Shown: positions 34,011-46,158 of the stretch, piece by piece
Layout of the letters: every line of letters begins with the position of its first letter
Numbering within the stretch: the stretch's first letter is position 1
Source: Platynereis dumerilii
Lineage: Eukaryota; Annelida; Polychaeta; Phyllodocida; Nereididae
NCBI GenBank assembly: GCA_026936325.1
Contig: JAPTHN010000008.1
Location: 21,412,703 to 21,476,702 of the forward strand
Direction of reading: 5' to 3'
DNA length: 64,000 nt
Notes under the pieces: model-generated
Told to the model about the DNA's origin: nothing
The model's input: only the letters and a program-made list of their open reading frames with translations
The model's database searches: none
Position numbers and translations under genes: made by a program

Positions 34011-35240
34011 TTGTCGAAACCAATTATATAAACTGTTCCACCAAAAGTATGTCCCCCTTTACAAAAACTAGAATATGTCATAGATCTCTTCTCTAATTTA
34101 TATATATATATGTGAAAGTTTACCAGCTTGTAGGCCTGTATAATGTTATTTGTAGCTTGATTGCTTCATTCTTATCAAAGCTGGAAGATCCTGAGTGCAC
34201 TTACCCCTCTTTTCAAAAAAATTGATTTTTGTTTGTCCAAAGGGTGCTCAACCTTCACTCAAATGATGTCCAATGTCTCCCAAGGAACCTAAACAGCAGA
34301 AATCACAAAAAAGAAGTGGTCAGTCTTCCAACTAAATGTGATTGAGAAACAGATTTTCATCAGTCACTTGAAGACCAGTTGGTGGCTCCTCCGCATGGTG
34401 CAATTAGTCATATCCTTTTGAAAAGCCAACGATTTTTAAAAACAAGAATAAGAACACTCAAAGGCAGGAATAATGCCACTGAGCTACAAATACATACATT
34501 TAATTTTAGGGTCTATACATGCAGGCATATAATTCAACCAACTCTCTTAAAAATCGTAGGAATTTATATATTTTAAAGGGGGTCTTATTTTTGTTGAACT
34601 GCTTAGTATTGATCCCATTATAAAAGGTGTCAATGTGTTGCAAATCATAAAAACATGACCACTTTTGTTTACCTTTGGCTGTATCTCTGAGCCTTATTTA
34701 AAATTGAGTGCGGTGTGACTGACCTACTGTTTAGTGGTGCTTCTCAAAATCATGACAATTATCCGGTAAATATTCAATTTTAAAAATCGTGCTCAATTGG
34801 CTGCACTGATTTAATTAAGTGGAATTAATAAATATGTATTAATGGTAGCCATCAGTCACGAAAATTATTATTATATTTAATGATTTGCATCCAAAATCAT
34901 GACAACTCTGAATGATACCCGATAAAATATTAACAATGGTATTTGTGTTCTCAGTGCATTAATTAATTTTAATTTTAATGTTATATACCTAATAAAAGGA
35001 AGATTGGGGGTACATATGATGTAGACAAAACCATTAGCATTTTCCTGTAAAAAATAACAAATACAAGAACAAGAAAAAACAAATAACGAGGTATACGGGC
35101 TGAAGCCAACAATTATTACATCAATTAATATGTAAATGGCACTGCCATGAAATTCGCGCAGCATTGTCATAGAACTACTGCATTATCTTCAACTTTCCAT
35201 GCAGAAGGCCAATTTATCTTTTTAAGGGACTGGGCAAATG
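34011..35240. other. No gene seen
   Basis: AT-rich. AAAATCATGACAA occurs at about 34747 and 34893 with similar following CCGRTAAAATATT strings, suggesting a small old duplication. Confidence 0.4.
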
Positions 35241-35392
35241 GGCAGATAGATAGAATAGATAGATAGATAGAATAGATAGATAGAATAGATAGATAGAATA
35301 GATAGAATAGATAGAATAGATAGAATAGATAGAATAGAATAGATAGATAGAATAGATAGAATAGATAGAATAGATAGAATAGATAGACAGAC
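35241..35392 (+). repeat. AGATAGAATAG compound microsatellite
   Basis: AGAT units alternate with AGAAT units, giving a higher-order pattern of AGATAGAAT repeats. Interruptions are regular enough to suggest expansion of the compound unit. Confidence 0.95.
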
Positions 35393-35994
35393 AGATTGCA
35401 CTGACAGCTGTGTAATTCAAATATGTGTTCAATTTGGATCTACAAATTTGGATCTATTATGCTAAATTGTTGATGTTACACAACTGAGATCAATAAAACC
35501 ATATCTATTTTAGAGATGATTGTTTACTATTAGACTGTTGCATAATTTGTTGATAGTCAATGAATATTATGTAACCTTAATTGTTGTTATGATTTCTTAC
35601 TTGGTGAGCCATTTAATTAACTTTTGTGTTGACTTTTAATTTTCAGTCACTTGCAATCAGAGGTATGGAAATAGTTATTTCCAAGGCTGATACACATGTT
35701 GATTTAAATCCCTGAAATATGTCATTGGAGGTTGTTATTCGACAAGCCTAAAATTGTAAAGCTATTTTGGAATATATTTGAGGTATTTTAATTATTTACC
35801 AACTAAACTCTGACTAAAGTACTAGCTCCACTTTTATGGCAACTACAGGCACTTCCTGTTCAAGCAGTCACTGTAGACAGGAGCACCGCACAGAATGAGC
35901 TGTCCTTGTGCTAAGTGAGCTTCGCTCATGGCTGCGCTCATATAATTTCATAATTTCAATGAAAAAAAAAATAGGACTATGTTACAATGAAAAG

Positions 35995-36150
35995 TGTGTC
36001 AGCTGAAAAATATTGATTAAAAATTCTTAATAAGGTGCCCAATCCAGTTATTATTTAATCACTAACTGCTAATAAATGTTGATAACTGAACTAGGCACCT
36101 TATTAATTTCTAATTAACTGAATCACACATGAATATTTTTTTACCTGTCA
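35995..36150. mobile_element. Small inverted-repeat element
   Basis: GAAAAATATTGA, AATTCTTAATAAGGTGCC and CCAGTTAT on the left pair with ATAACTG, GGCACCTTATTAATTTC and TGAATATTTTT on the right. No target duplication could be fixed and no coding frame is present. Confidence 0.5.
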
Positions 36151-36347
36151 GAATGGTAATTTTTTTCTATCTGCTCAATTAATCAAAATATTACCACGAC
36201 TTGTGCACACCTGCAGAAAATAAAACCGTTTCCCTAGCAACCAGTTGTTATATCTCCTTAATTGGTTTCCTAGCAGGAAGATCTAGTATTCTGGTGTGAT
36301 TAGGCCTTTCTTTCTGGGCCTTCTTGTTTATGAACCTGAACTTTTAA

Positions 36348-36369
36348 AAGATAGATAATAGATAGATAT

Positions 36370-36439
<70 letters not shown>

Positions 36440-36496
36440 GGATAGATAGATAGATAGATAGATGGATAGATGGATAGATAGGTAGATAGATAGATA

Positions 36497-36545
<49 letters not shown>
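36348..36545 (+). repeat. GATA then GATT microsatellite
   Basis: A GATA run with sporadic GATG units (36348-36498) switches cleanly to GATT units (36499-36545). Confidence 0.97.
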
Positions 36546-36546
<1 letters not shown>

Positions 36547-36710
36547 GATCTCACGAATGAATTGTATGTTAAAGCCGAATGAAAATAATTTTTACTTGAC
36601 TTGCCGAACATACAAAATTCATTTATAACATTTTTGTGATGAAAAAAGTGGTGAACTATAAGCTCCAAGTGTGGAATATTTTACTTCTATCAGCAACAGA
36701 CATTTTCTTA

Positions 36711-36984
36711 TTTAATATCAAGGGGAGGGGGGCTTTGAGTTTTTTTAAATAAATAATTTCTGGTTCAGTTTTGCGGAAATAAATAATTCTTAATTTTTTT
36801 AGCAGGCTGGAAATAAATATCTGATAGGGGTGTTTCTTAACTTAGGTTTTGCTTGATTTTCGAATGAATATTGGGGACTTAATGCTCTTGGAATGAATAA
36901 TTATTGCCTCTGCTACCATGAAATAAATAACTCCCTGTTAAAGAACAACACTCGAAGCCCCCCTCCCCCTCCCCGGATATTAAA
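36711..36984. mobile_element. TIR element with G-rich subtermini
   Basis: TTTAATATCAAGGGG on the left and complement TTTAATATCCGGGG on the right. Each is followed by GAGGGGGGCTTTGAG or GAGGGGGGCTTCGAG. AAATAAATAATT recurs inside. A segment at about 48530-48700 shares the AAATAAATAATT repeats and a GGTATTTCTTAAC string and may be a relative without the G-rich ends. Confidence 0.6.
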
Positions 36985-37270
36985 TGGTGTCTCTCTCAAA
37001 TGATAGGCTTCTCGGTGGGGAAACTTATTACAGTTATGATATTCCAGAAATAGGTTAGATCTACGCTTCCTCTTCTATATTAACAAAAGGTCAAATATAG
37101 GGGAAAAACTGGCCTTGAAAAGGTAACTATCACAGCACAAAGGCTTTTATGTCATTAGTAAGGCCTACTTAACCGTTCCACTTCAGGGAAATCAACACAC
37201 ACTGGCTAATTCCATATTTTTACCTTGGGTTAGATTCTTAATGAGCACCAACATGTTACATGAGGTAAAA

Positions 37271-37430
37271 TAATAATAATAATAAAAGAACTTTTGTATA
37301 GCGTCAGTTACAAATAAATATTTGCACACCAATGCTTGGGTTTGTTGATTATTATGTTTGTGGGTAATATATGTTGAATAGGTGTGTTTTGAGATGGGTT
37401 TTAAAGGTACAAATCATGAGTTAAATATCA
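37271..37430 (-). mobile_element. LINE 3' end fragment
   Basis: Minus-strand sequence from about 37420 encodes FKTHLKTHLFNI, a typical last segment of CR1/L2-group polyproteins. It is followed by CGCTATACAAAAG and ends in TTATTATTATTATTATT (37271-37285 as AATAAT). The copy is truncated to its last 150-160 bp. Confidence 0.55.
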
Positions 37431-37566
37431 AAGAAACTAATTTGAAGTAAAATCACAGATAGAAAGTCAGCTGGACAAACAGGCAGTAAAAAAAAAACGT
37501 TTCACCTGGTACTATAGTTCCAAATTTTATATTAAAAAAAAACAGTTTTTCTGTGCGTTAATATAG

Positions 37567-38275
37567 TCCATTACGAAAAATCTTCACATCCATCTGATCA
37601 GGTCTTCTCCGAGGGATGGTACAATTCCCAGGACTGTGACTGATGTCAATATTTCATGTGATCTAATGCATTTTGCCAAGGGTGTGTTCTCACTACTCTG
37701 GTACATGTTTTTTTAATAGTACTTTACATTCCATCCGATGTTTTTCTTTTCCTTTTTCTGGTATAATGTTGAAAATCTCTATTCAATCTTGTCAACTATG
37801 ACCTGTTTATCTGCATGAATGACAGATTGCTAGTGTGATATACATGTATAGTCTATATTGGTGACCGCAGATGTGGCAGACTTTGCCAAATGTCGAAATT
37901 CACTTGGCTCAATATCATTCTGGATGACTGGTATCTTTCCCATTTGAAGTAGTCCATTAAGAAAAATCCTTCACATCCATCTGATCAGGTCTTCTCTTCA
38001 GGATTGTACAATTCCCAGGACTGTGACTGATGTCAATATTTCATGTGATCTAATGCATTCTGCCAAGGGTGTGTTCCCACTATGTATACTCTGCAGCTTT
38101 GCTTTTTCATACTACATTACACGCCAACTGTCGTTTTTCCTATTCCATTTTTTAGTATGATAGTAAAAGTCTCTATTCATTCTTGCCAAGTATGACCGGT
38201 TTATCTGCATGAATGACAGAGTGCAGGCGTGGAATTTGTGTATAGTCTATATTCGTCACCGCAGTTATGGTAATG
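37567..38275 (+). repeat. Two tandem copies of a 310-320-bp unit
   Basis: Blocks 37567-37880 and 37952-38275 share TAGTCCATTA, CACATCCATCTGATCAGG, CAATTCCCAGGACTGTGACT, TTTCATGTGATCTAATGCAT, GCCAAGGGTGTGTTC, then GACCTGTTTATCTGCATG-type strings and AATGACAGA. Unit offset is about 385 bp. Confidence 0.8.
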
Positions 38276-38398
38276 ATAATAAATTTTATTTTAACCTTTG
38301 GATCGACAATGAGGCATAAAAATATTCTAAAGTGGCAAGACAGAAAGATAGACAGCTAGATAGACTGCTAGATAGATACATAGACATCTTGATAGATA

Positions 38399-38607
38399 CA
38401 CAGTAAAATTTGAAATTTTGAGTCAGCTCAAATGATTGAGTGAGATGGTTGCACAATTCCTTTGAGCTAACATAGCTTCTTGTTGTAAGTTATGATATAA
38501 TCTGCCGATTGTCATAACTTAAGACAAAAAGCCATGTCAACTCAAATAAATTGTGCAACCATCTCACTCAATCTATTCAGCTGACTCAAAATTCAAATTT
38601 TACAGTG
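38399..38607. mobile_element. 209-bp palindromic MITE, CACTGTAAAA termini
   Basis: TA flanks both ends. Almost the whole element folds back on itself, with arms of about 95 bp reading CACAGTAAAATTTGAAATTT, GAGTCAGCTCAAATGATTGA, GTGAGATGGTTGCACAATT. Related to the copy at 38758-38971. TA duplication fits the Tc1/mariner group; no transposase. Confidence 0.8.
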
Positions 38608-38757
38608 TATGGATGACATTGGATGTATGATATATCAATATTGATAAAGACAGATAGCCAAAGAAAAATAGGTAGGTCTAGATTCTCAATGGACTCATCT
38701 ACATTGCAGCAAATTTTTAATATTGTCATGTCAATGTTGCAATTTTGGTGAAAATTG

Positions 38758-38971
38758 CACTGTAAATTCTGAAATTTTGAGTTAGCTCAAATGATTGAGT
38801 GAGATGGTTGCACAATTTGTTTGAGCCATGATAGCTTGGTGTTTTGAGTTATGATAATCTTTATGTTGTTATAACTTGCAAACAACAAGCTATCTTGGCT
38901 CAAAGGAATTGTGCAACCATCTCACTCAATCAATTTTTTAAAAGCTGACTCAAAATTCTAAATTTACAGTG
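38758..38971. mobile_element. 214-bp palindromic MITE, second copy
   Basis: Same arms as 38399-38607 with substitutions (GAGTTAGCTCAAATGATTGA, then GAGATGGTTGCACAATT) and the same CACTGTAAA terminus. The flanking dinucleotide is TG on both sides, not TA. It lies 150 bp from the first copy. Confidence 0.78.
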
Positions 38972-38984
38972 TGCATAGAATATG

Positions 38985-39190
38985 GTAGAAATGTCATTGT
39001 CACAACATTGTGAATTATTGTCAAGTATGACCTTAGCATGCGATGTTGTGGCAACATTGTCTCAATGACTTGGAAAATCTCAACATTGTGTACATGTTGT
39101 GGCAACAACATTTCTACCATACGATTCAACGCCTCAAATGAAGAGCCCTCCACCAATTAACAACATTGTGTTTAGGTTGCTCCCCCTCTA
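38985..39190 (-). repeat. CAACATTG-rich dispersed repeat, copy 3
   Basis: In reverse complement it matches copy 1 (TTGGTGGAGGGCTCTTC, then CACAATGTTG, CATCGCATGC and TTCTACCATA). It starts within 20 bp of the end of the MITE at 38758-38971. Confidence 0.55.
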
Positions 39191-39631
39191 ATGACAAAAT
39201 GTGATATACCGTACTATAACTTTAGTATTTCAAAAGACTCTAATTTGGGAAATAACAGTACTGTGTCTAAAATGTACTGGTGTTTTCTATGATGTTTTGC
39301 TTCAAACACAACTGTTTAAATGCTAACCCACACCACTGAAGAAAGGATTTTGAGCTGAATAAGCTTCCAAATTGGTTTGTTAAGTGGTCGCTGCATGCAA
39401 TGCCCTAACTTCTAGTGATATCAAATACCACAATGTGGAATAGGAGGAAATCTGATGTATTAAAAGCCCCTTACAGCTAGAAGCAGAGGCGGACAATAGC
39501 TTCGTAGAAGATACAGAGGAAAAGCTATAAGAAAATGCTGAAATAGGAAACAAGAGATTTATACAACATGTGGGTAGTATGTAAGTAATGGAACTTATGT
39601 AAGGATAATTTGAGCTGATGTAATACACTAG

Positions 39632-40003
39632 CAATTGTGCAGCGTACGAATTACGTACGTAAATTCTACGTACGAAACTCACAAAAAAGAGCCGATCCGT
39701 AGAATGTACGTACGTTTTCGTACGAATTTCGTACAAATTTCAGGCACTTTTCAGTTACTTTGGCCATTTTAGTGCAATATGGTTATCATAAACGGTTTAA
39801 GATTAGACCTTGTATTGGCGTATGTGAAAAAAAATCAAGTTAATGCCCCAAAAACCAACTTTATACGTATGAAATCCATACAAAAATTTACGTATGTTTT
39901 ACGTACGTAAATTTTCGTACGTAATTCATACGTGAAAACAACTGATTTACGTACGAAATACACAAGAAAGAGCAACGTACGTTTTACATACGCTGCACAA
40001 TTG
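39632..40003. mobile_element. 372-bp MITE rich in TACGTA palindromes
   Basis: Inverted termini CAATTGTGCAGCGTACG and complement CAATTGTGCAGCGTATG (16 of 17). The first 90 and last 120 bp hold a dozen or so TACGTA, CGTACG or CGTACGTA strings and AAGAGC motifs near each end. The middle is AT-rich and unrelated. No clear target duplication, no coding frame. Confidence 0.75.
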
Positions 40004-40762
40004 GCCATGTAGAGCAGACAAGCTCAGGGCAACTACCTGCAGACATGGTGGGTTTTTTGTTGCAGTTTGACTAAGACTACCACCTAAAAATTTCAAGGAA
40101 TTATGAATTGATATTCAATTCTGGCAAAGGTCTGAACTATTTGGACAGAAAGGTCCATTAGCCGAATGTATTGCCCGACTAAAATTTATTTTCACCATTA
40201 CTTCTATGCATAAGTTAGGTCCCAGGGCTGACAGATAGTTGTAGAAGTAGGCCAATTTCTTAGTTGAAATTACAGTAGACGAACATCAAGTGCTTACGGA
40301 TCTGGACTGAAATGTTCCTTGTGAGGTCAGAGCCCTATAGTATACATGCCATGTTATCCTAGTGAGTCATAAGGAATTTATGAAGTCATAGCCTATACTT
40401 GCAATGTTATCAAATCTAGAGACCAACTAGGTGTCAATGAGGTCACAAGTTACTCAATGACACGTTAACAGCTTATTTCAATGCTATGGATAGGGCCTGC
40501 TATGAGGTCATTGAAGTCCACTAACAGCCAAATGTAAGTACTCGTCGTTCGTCGGCTGTATAGGATCTTCACAATAGTGTCCAAAAATTTGTATACTACC
40601 ATATTTTGCTTTGTAGATTTTTGCACTTCTGAATAGACAATATTTTTGAAGTCACTTTTTCCCTTTCATCATTTATCTTTTTGATAAAAATACTGAAGCT
40701 GCATAGATTTAAAACAATTCTAGAATCTTACACAACTGTTAGCAAAGGACAATGTTACACTG

Positions 40763-43700
40763 GACCTTTCCAGAATCAGACTTTTTTGGATTTCAATGCC
40801 TGTCTGTACCTTTTCCCATGCTTTTGGACATGGGAAAGCCAAATATGACAACCATTTTTGTCTGAGATGATGGGAAGCATTGCCGCATGAGCCCTGAAGT
40901 TTATTCCTATTTTCTGTTTGAAATTTGTCAAAATCGCCCCCTTTTTGTTACATTTTTGACCATATCTTTTTACCTAATTAAGAGACAGCCACAGAAATGG
41001 TACCAAATGGAAGCTGCTGAAGTGGGCTATTTGATAAAGTAACATTGATAATCTTTTACAAGTTGCTTTAGGCTTTAAAAAGCCAAAATATGCTAAAATC
41101 ATGAAAAAAATGTTTGTTATTAAGCATGCTTAGGCTATAAATAGGTATAAAATATCACCAAGTGAGCTAAAACCAGGTTTTATGTTAAACCTGGTCTTAA
41201 GCACATTTCCTACTGTATAGTGTTGCCATTCTGTCACAGAAATGGGGTATTGTTAGACCAGGTCTAAGCCTTACACTGCATGCACGCTGTCAGTGAAAAT
41301 GGGCGTATATCAATGCTGCTGAACCAAATCTGTTGAACAGACTTGATATTTTATGTTTGGTTTACAGACATTTACAAGATGCATAATTGTCAGAATCCCA
41401 TTCATGTCTACAGTTGTGAAATAAATAATTAATTAAGATCATAAATATGTCATGCTGACATTCTTAGTTAGATGCACATTTAGCGTAAAAATGAATTTTT
41501 CCAAGGACACAAAACGATATAGATTGGCAACCCAAAAGTAAATGTGCATTAGTTTTGAGTTAGTTGAGTTGCTATCTGTCTCAAAATTCTTTAGAAAAGC
41601 ACACATGGATGTTAGAGCCATTACAGTCAGTAATTTGTTATGCAAAATGAGTGAACTGCTGCGATGTGAAAATGGCACTTTGTGAGTCATCATATTGATG
41701 ATTTATCATGATCATACCCACTACTTTCAATGTTAATTTGATCTAAGGAGACTAATACTGCTTGTTGTGGACAGCAAACAAACAATCAGATTGTTTATTT
41801 TGTGAAAATTATAAGTTCATAAGAGGTGTAGGACGTCTAAGTCAGTCAGACACCTTATTGTCGGGTTCTAACTAACACTAATTTGAATACAATGACCTCT
41901 TCTAGTCTTCTTGATCATGATTAATCAAAAGACTTACATGGCTCCCATGTTAAATGAATGATGAGGACACATCATCGGCTACCATGACTCACAGTCTCAC
42001 AGTTTTTGCATAACGAATTTGCAGACTGTAAGTGTTTCGCAACTTATTGCAACAAGTTCAAGTTTAGAAGAAGCCTTGCACTGAGGATAACTGGCTCTCT
42101 TGCAATGGCTCATCAAAACTGGCATATAGTGTGAACACACAGGAGGCTTCACCTATTTGACATGGTTCTTCGGACTGCTGAAGCAGTGGATGGTACAGCT
42201 GACTGGAAAAGGACAATGCACATTTCAGAAAAGTGAGGCTAATAAACACAAAGGACTTGTACTGGTACATCAAGATCGTTGTTTGCATAAGCTGCTAGAA
42301 GTAGAGACAAAAATGATTCTCATGCCTACGTCTCACTAGACTCTTTTATTTTTAACAAAGAGGTAGACAAGAAATATACTGAGTGGGAACATGAATTACT
42401 GTTGTAAAACCCAACATTTTTATGCCATATAAACAGTGATCACTTGTACACAACAATTGCATCACCAATCCAATCCAAATTAATTGAGTTTAAGTAAGAA
42501 TGCATCATTCTTATAACATTGGACAGAATAGTAAAATAAATATTTTTGAAAGACCAGCATTATTTGATGCACCATACCATTTGTACATGCATGTTTGCTT
42601 GTAAGGAGCACCCATTTCCATTTACTAGCCATGAATTTACTCAATTTTCTTAAATGAAGGTTTCTATTGCAAATGATTGTCATACATACTGTGATCTCCT
42701 TCTGGCTTCGTACTACAAGGAACATAACCAGCTGGTGGGTAACTCAGTGAGGTCTGCCACTTAACCAGGTTTGCAACCAGTTCGTAGGACAGTTTTATCA
42801 ATTATTTGATTTTGTTTAGGCCTATTATCTTTATATTTATCATGCTTGGGCATTCAATGCAATGAACATGTTGGAACAACCTTTCACTTCTGCCTATGTA
42901 ATGGTATTGTGTATCAGATTGCTCTGATTTTTTATTTTAATAAGAGTTCCTATTCTTCTGTTTGATGTTATAAGATGCTCTTGTACAATACAAATTTTTA
43001 TTTAAACTCAGTTCACTACATATGGACGGGTAATTCTACATGTGACAGACAGCAAAACAGTTTTAAAACTCAATATTAATATGCACAATTTAATTTTAGG
43101 TTGCCAGTCAATACCTTATGTGCTCTTAGTACTGTCAAGCTATTAGCCATGGAAAAAGGTGTAAGTTTGCATAAATGTGTGTCATCAAATGTAAAATGTA
43201 TGTTGCTCAAGACATCCTTATGATCTTAATTAATCCCTTATTTCACAAAATGTAGTCTTCCTTACCATGTTATATAATGTGAAAAAAAAAATCCTTCAAC
43301 TAAACATGAGACATCAATTCTGTTTAACATGTCTAATATATTTGGTTCAGAAACATTACCACCGGCCAGCATTCACCAGCAGGATGCAGTGAAAGCATTA
43401 GCCCTGGTCTAGCAATACCCAATTCCAGTGACAGAATGCCAGTGATATGCAGTAGGAAATATACTAAAGACCAGACTTAACATAAAACCTGGTGTTAGCT
43501 GAGTTCGCGAAATTCTATGTATATCTATGTCCAATGCATGCCAAGTTGCGAGACTTTTTTTCAAGATTTTAGCATATTTTGGCTTTTTAAAACCTCTAAA
43601 TTAAGTAAAGTGAATATGAATGTTACTGTATCAAATAGCCCACTTCAGCAGCTTTCATTTGGTACCATTTGTGTGGCCCTATCTTTATTAGGTAAAAAGA

Positions 43701-43904
43701 TATGGTCAAAAATGTGCCTAAAAAGAGGGCGATTTTGACAAATTTCTAACATAAAATATGATAAAACTTCAAGGCCCATGCGGCAATGCTTCCCATCATC
43801 TCAGACCAAAATGGTTGACATATTTGGCTTTCCCATGTTCAAAAGCATGGGAAAAGTTACAGACAGGCATTGAAATGCAAAAAAGTCTTATTTTGGAGAG
43901 GTCT
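40763..43904. mobile_element. 3.1-kb Mutator-like element with about 0.5-kb inverted termini
   Basis: The same 12 bases AATGTTACACTG flank both sides (40751-40762 and 43905-43916). The left arm 40763-41285 and right arm 43380-43904 are inverted copies, recognisable in order by AGACTTTTTTG, CAATGCCTGTCTGTA, CATGGGAAAGCC, GATGATGGGAAGCATTGCC, TTGACAAATTT-type strings and the AACCTGGT/ACCAGGTT blocks. Arm identity looks like 80% or more. Long termini and a long duplication fit the Mutator group (9-11 bp duplications known). No MULE transposase is readable in the 2.1-kb interior, so it is non-autonomous. Confidence 0.78.
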
Positions 43905-43916
43905 AATGTTACACTG

Positions 43917-45896
43917 ACGTCACCTAGATTCTATTAATAGTCTGTGTTAGCATGTGTGACAAATTAGGATCGACAGCTAATTAGATAAACCTACATTGGT
44001 TTCATCTAACCAGATTGGCTTTCTTTCCCTGACTTAAGGCGGAATTTGAAACTTATGCTGGTTTCTAGAGTAAGATAAGATGTCATACATGTAAATCACT
44101 GATTGTTTTATAAAACATGTTATTGAAGCTCTGCTGTGAATTAATAGTTACTAGCAGTTAAATAGTTTTAAAAAATTGCATGAATAGCAGGGACAGAGCA
44201 TTATTTTAAGGATTTTTGACTGGGAGACCAAAAGAGTAACAGTATTCTGAAGCATTTATTCATTACGGCATAATGTACGACATCTATAGATCAGCTGAAG
44301 ATCCACAAGATATTTATGAGTATAGCTCGTAATATCCGTGCAAAATGGAAGTTTTATAGTGGAGGTGATTGGTAATTGAGGAAGTGGATGATTTGCAGGC
44401 GAAGGAGTTGCAAAAATATTTTGTGAAAATGAATAAAGTGTAATGAGCATGAACACTAAAAATGACAATTGTTGAAGTGAGAGCCACCTGGTGGAAAATG
44501 AGAAATGTTGAAGTGAGAGGCACCAAAGGGATCAGAGGGTGGTTTAGACTGATTGTAATTAGTGCAAGTAATGAGAATTGAGTTAGGGAGATGATAAACA
44601 CTCAAATGGGAGGAAAAATTGGGGGGGGGGGGGTTGTAGGGTTACTTTGAATAGTATAGGTGTAAAAATGAGAAAGCCTTATGGGTGAGTGTAAAATGAG
44701 CACAACCATATGGCCACTGAGAATAGTACTATAGGATGCCCTGTAGAAAGATGGATTGGTAGATTAGGCCTAAATGAGCAAGCCCATGTTCTCATAGATT
44801 TCTATACGAGTTTTTAAATTTTTGTCTTGATATGATAAAAGTGCACAACTTTTCAGTGGCGTTTACTAAATGTTGTGCTGTAAGTCAACACAGCTCAGTG
44901 TTTTTCATTTGGCTCAGCTTAAAACAGTTAATCTCTATTAGCTAAAAGTTCTTGCACAATCGTCTAACTCCATTATCTGAGCTGATGCAATGCAATTTTA
45001 CAGTGTATAAGCCTGCAGTAATGCAAATGTGTGTATAATCTTATCAAATAGAACACCTGCTCTATAGAAGCTTCATTTCCTGGCTGTGACATTCGCACTG
45101 TCAAACAACAAGATGGCGCTATTTTAGATTCGATACACAAGTAGAGTTAGTTTCTTTATGATAAACAATTTTTGTCATTATTTTTATGTGAAATTTAGAA
45201 TCAAGGGACACGTTATATGGTGGGGGCAAATCGGTGTCAGTGGTGGGGATTTTGCAGTGGCTGGTGGGTGGGTTCCCCACCACTTCAATACTTAATGGCC
45301 TTCTAAATAGTACTGAGATTAACAATGAAACTTCAATTTTTGTATGATATTTTTGTATGAGACATCTCAAGTGAAATTTGTGGTCAGACAACCACAAAAA
45401 TAATAGATGTGGATATATGTAGCACGTTTTTGTTAACGCCATGGACAGCATGCAGCAATAAAACAATATAATATTTTTATCCATAGAATTGATTTAATAA
45501 AGATTTGAAAACTTTACATATTTAAAAAAACACTGATTCGGATAATTTCCTTTGATAAAACATATAATTTGATGTGATTATCTTTTGATTAAGTCTGAAT
45601 TATGCCTTTAATGTGTTAATCATATATAATCATATAAAATTAATTCTGTTTGATGTTTTCGTTGCTATAGGATTAATTGCTCTATAAATAGCACATCTTT
45701 TGACTGATTAAAATGTTGAAAGAAGAGAGGAAAAATTGTGTCATGGTTGTATTCTGTTGTGTCACACATGGCAAATTTGGAATTATATGTTTATCAAATC
45801 CACGAATATCAATGTCATTTCATCTAATTGCAATTCTAATCGTCCATGTTGCAACAGATACATGGATTTATCCAAAATTAATGAATTACATTGATT

Positions 45897-45898
<2 letters not shown>
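43917..45898. other. No gene seen apart from a decayed MITE
   Basis: A 121-codon minus-strand frame (45119-45484) has no recognisable motif. A G-run lies at about 44623-44634. The decayed palindromic MITE is at 44873-45005. Confidence 0.45.
44873..45005. mobile_element. Decayed relative of the CACTGTAAAA palindromic MITE
   Basis: The right half reads TTGCACAATCGTCTAACTCC, then ATCTGAGCTGATGCAA and TTTTACAGTG followed by TA, matching the arm of the 38-kb copies in order. The left half is heavily diverged (GCTGTAAGTCAACACAGCTC). Confidence 0.5.
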
Positions 45899-45984
<86 letters not shown>

Positions 45985-45985
45985 T
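45899..45985 (+). repeat. TATC microsatellite
   Basis: Uninterrupted TATC units, about 21 copies, next to the hAT MITE at 46013-46158. Confidence 0.97.
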
Positions 45986-46012
45986 TCACTGGGACTGTTC
46001 GTCCATATTATT

Positions 46013-46158
46013 CAGGGGCGGATCCAGAAAAATGTCGTGCGGGGGGGGGTTTACGAATGAAAATGTGCTAAAAATATCCGGAATTTTTTTTTACATTAAA
46101 ATGTACAGGCCAAAGGGGGGGGGGCTTTGAACCCCAAACCCCCCTGGATCCGCTACTG
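46013..46158. mobile_element. 146-bp hAT-type MITE
   Basis: Termini CAGGGGCGGATCCAG and complement CAGTAGCGGATCCAG are inverted. Flanking octamers ATATTATT and TAATTATT agree at six of eight positions. CAGNGGCG-type ends and 8-bp duplications are usual for hAT. G-runs lie inside. A TATC array abuts the left flank. Confidence 0.7.

Noticed and set aside
39380-39736. 118-codon minus-strand frame
   Set aside because: It runs into the TACGTA MITE and has no motif or splice context.
45119-45484. 121-codon minus-strand frame as a gene
   Set aside because: No domain, no splice partners, and biased hydrophobic composition typical of AT-rich chance frames.
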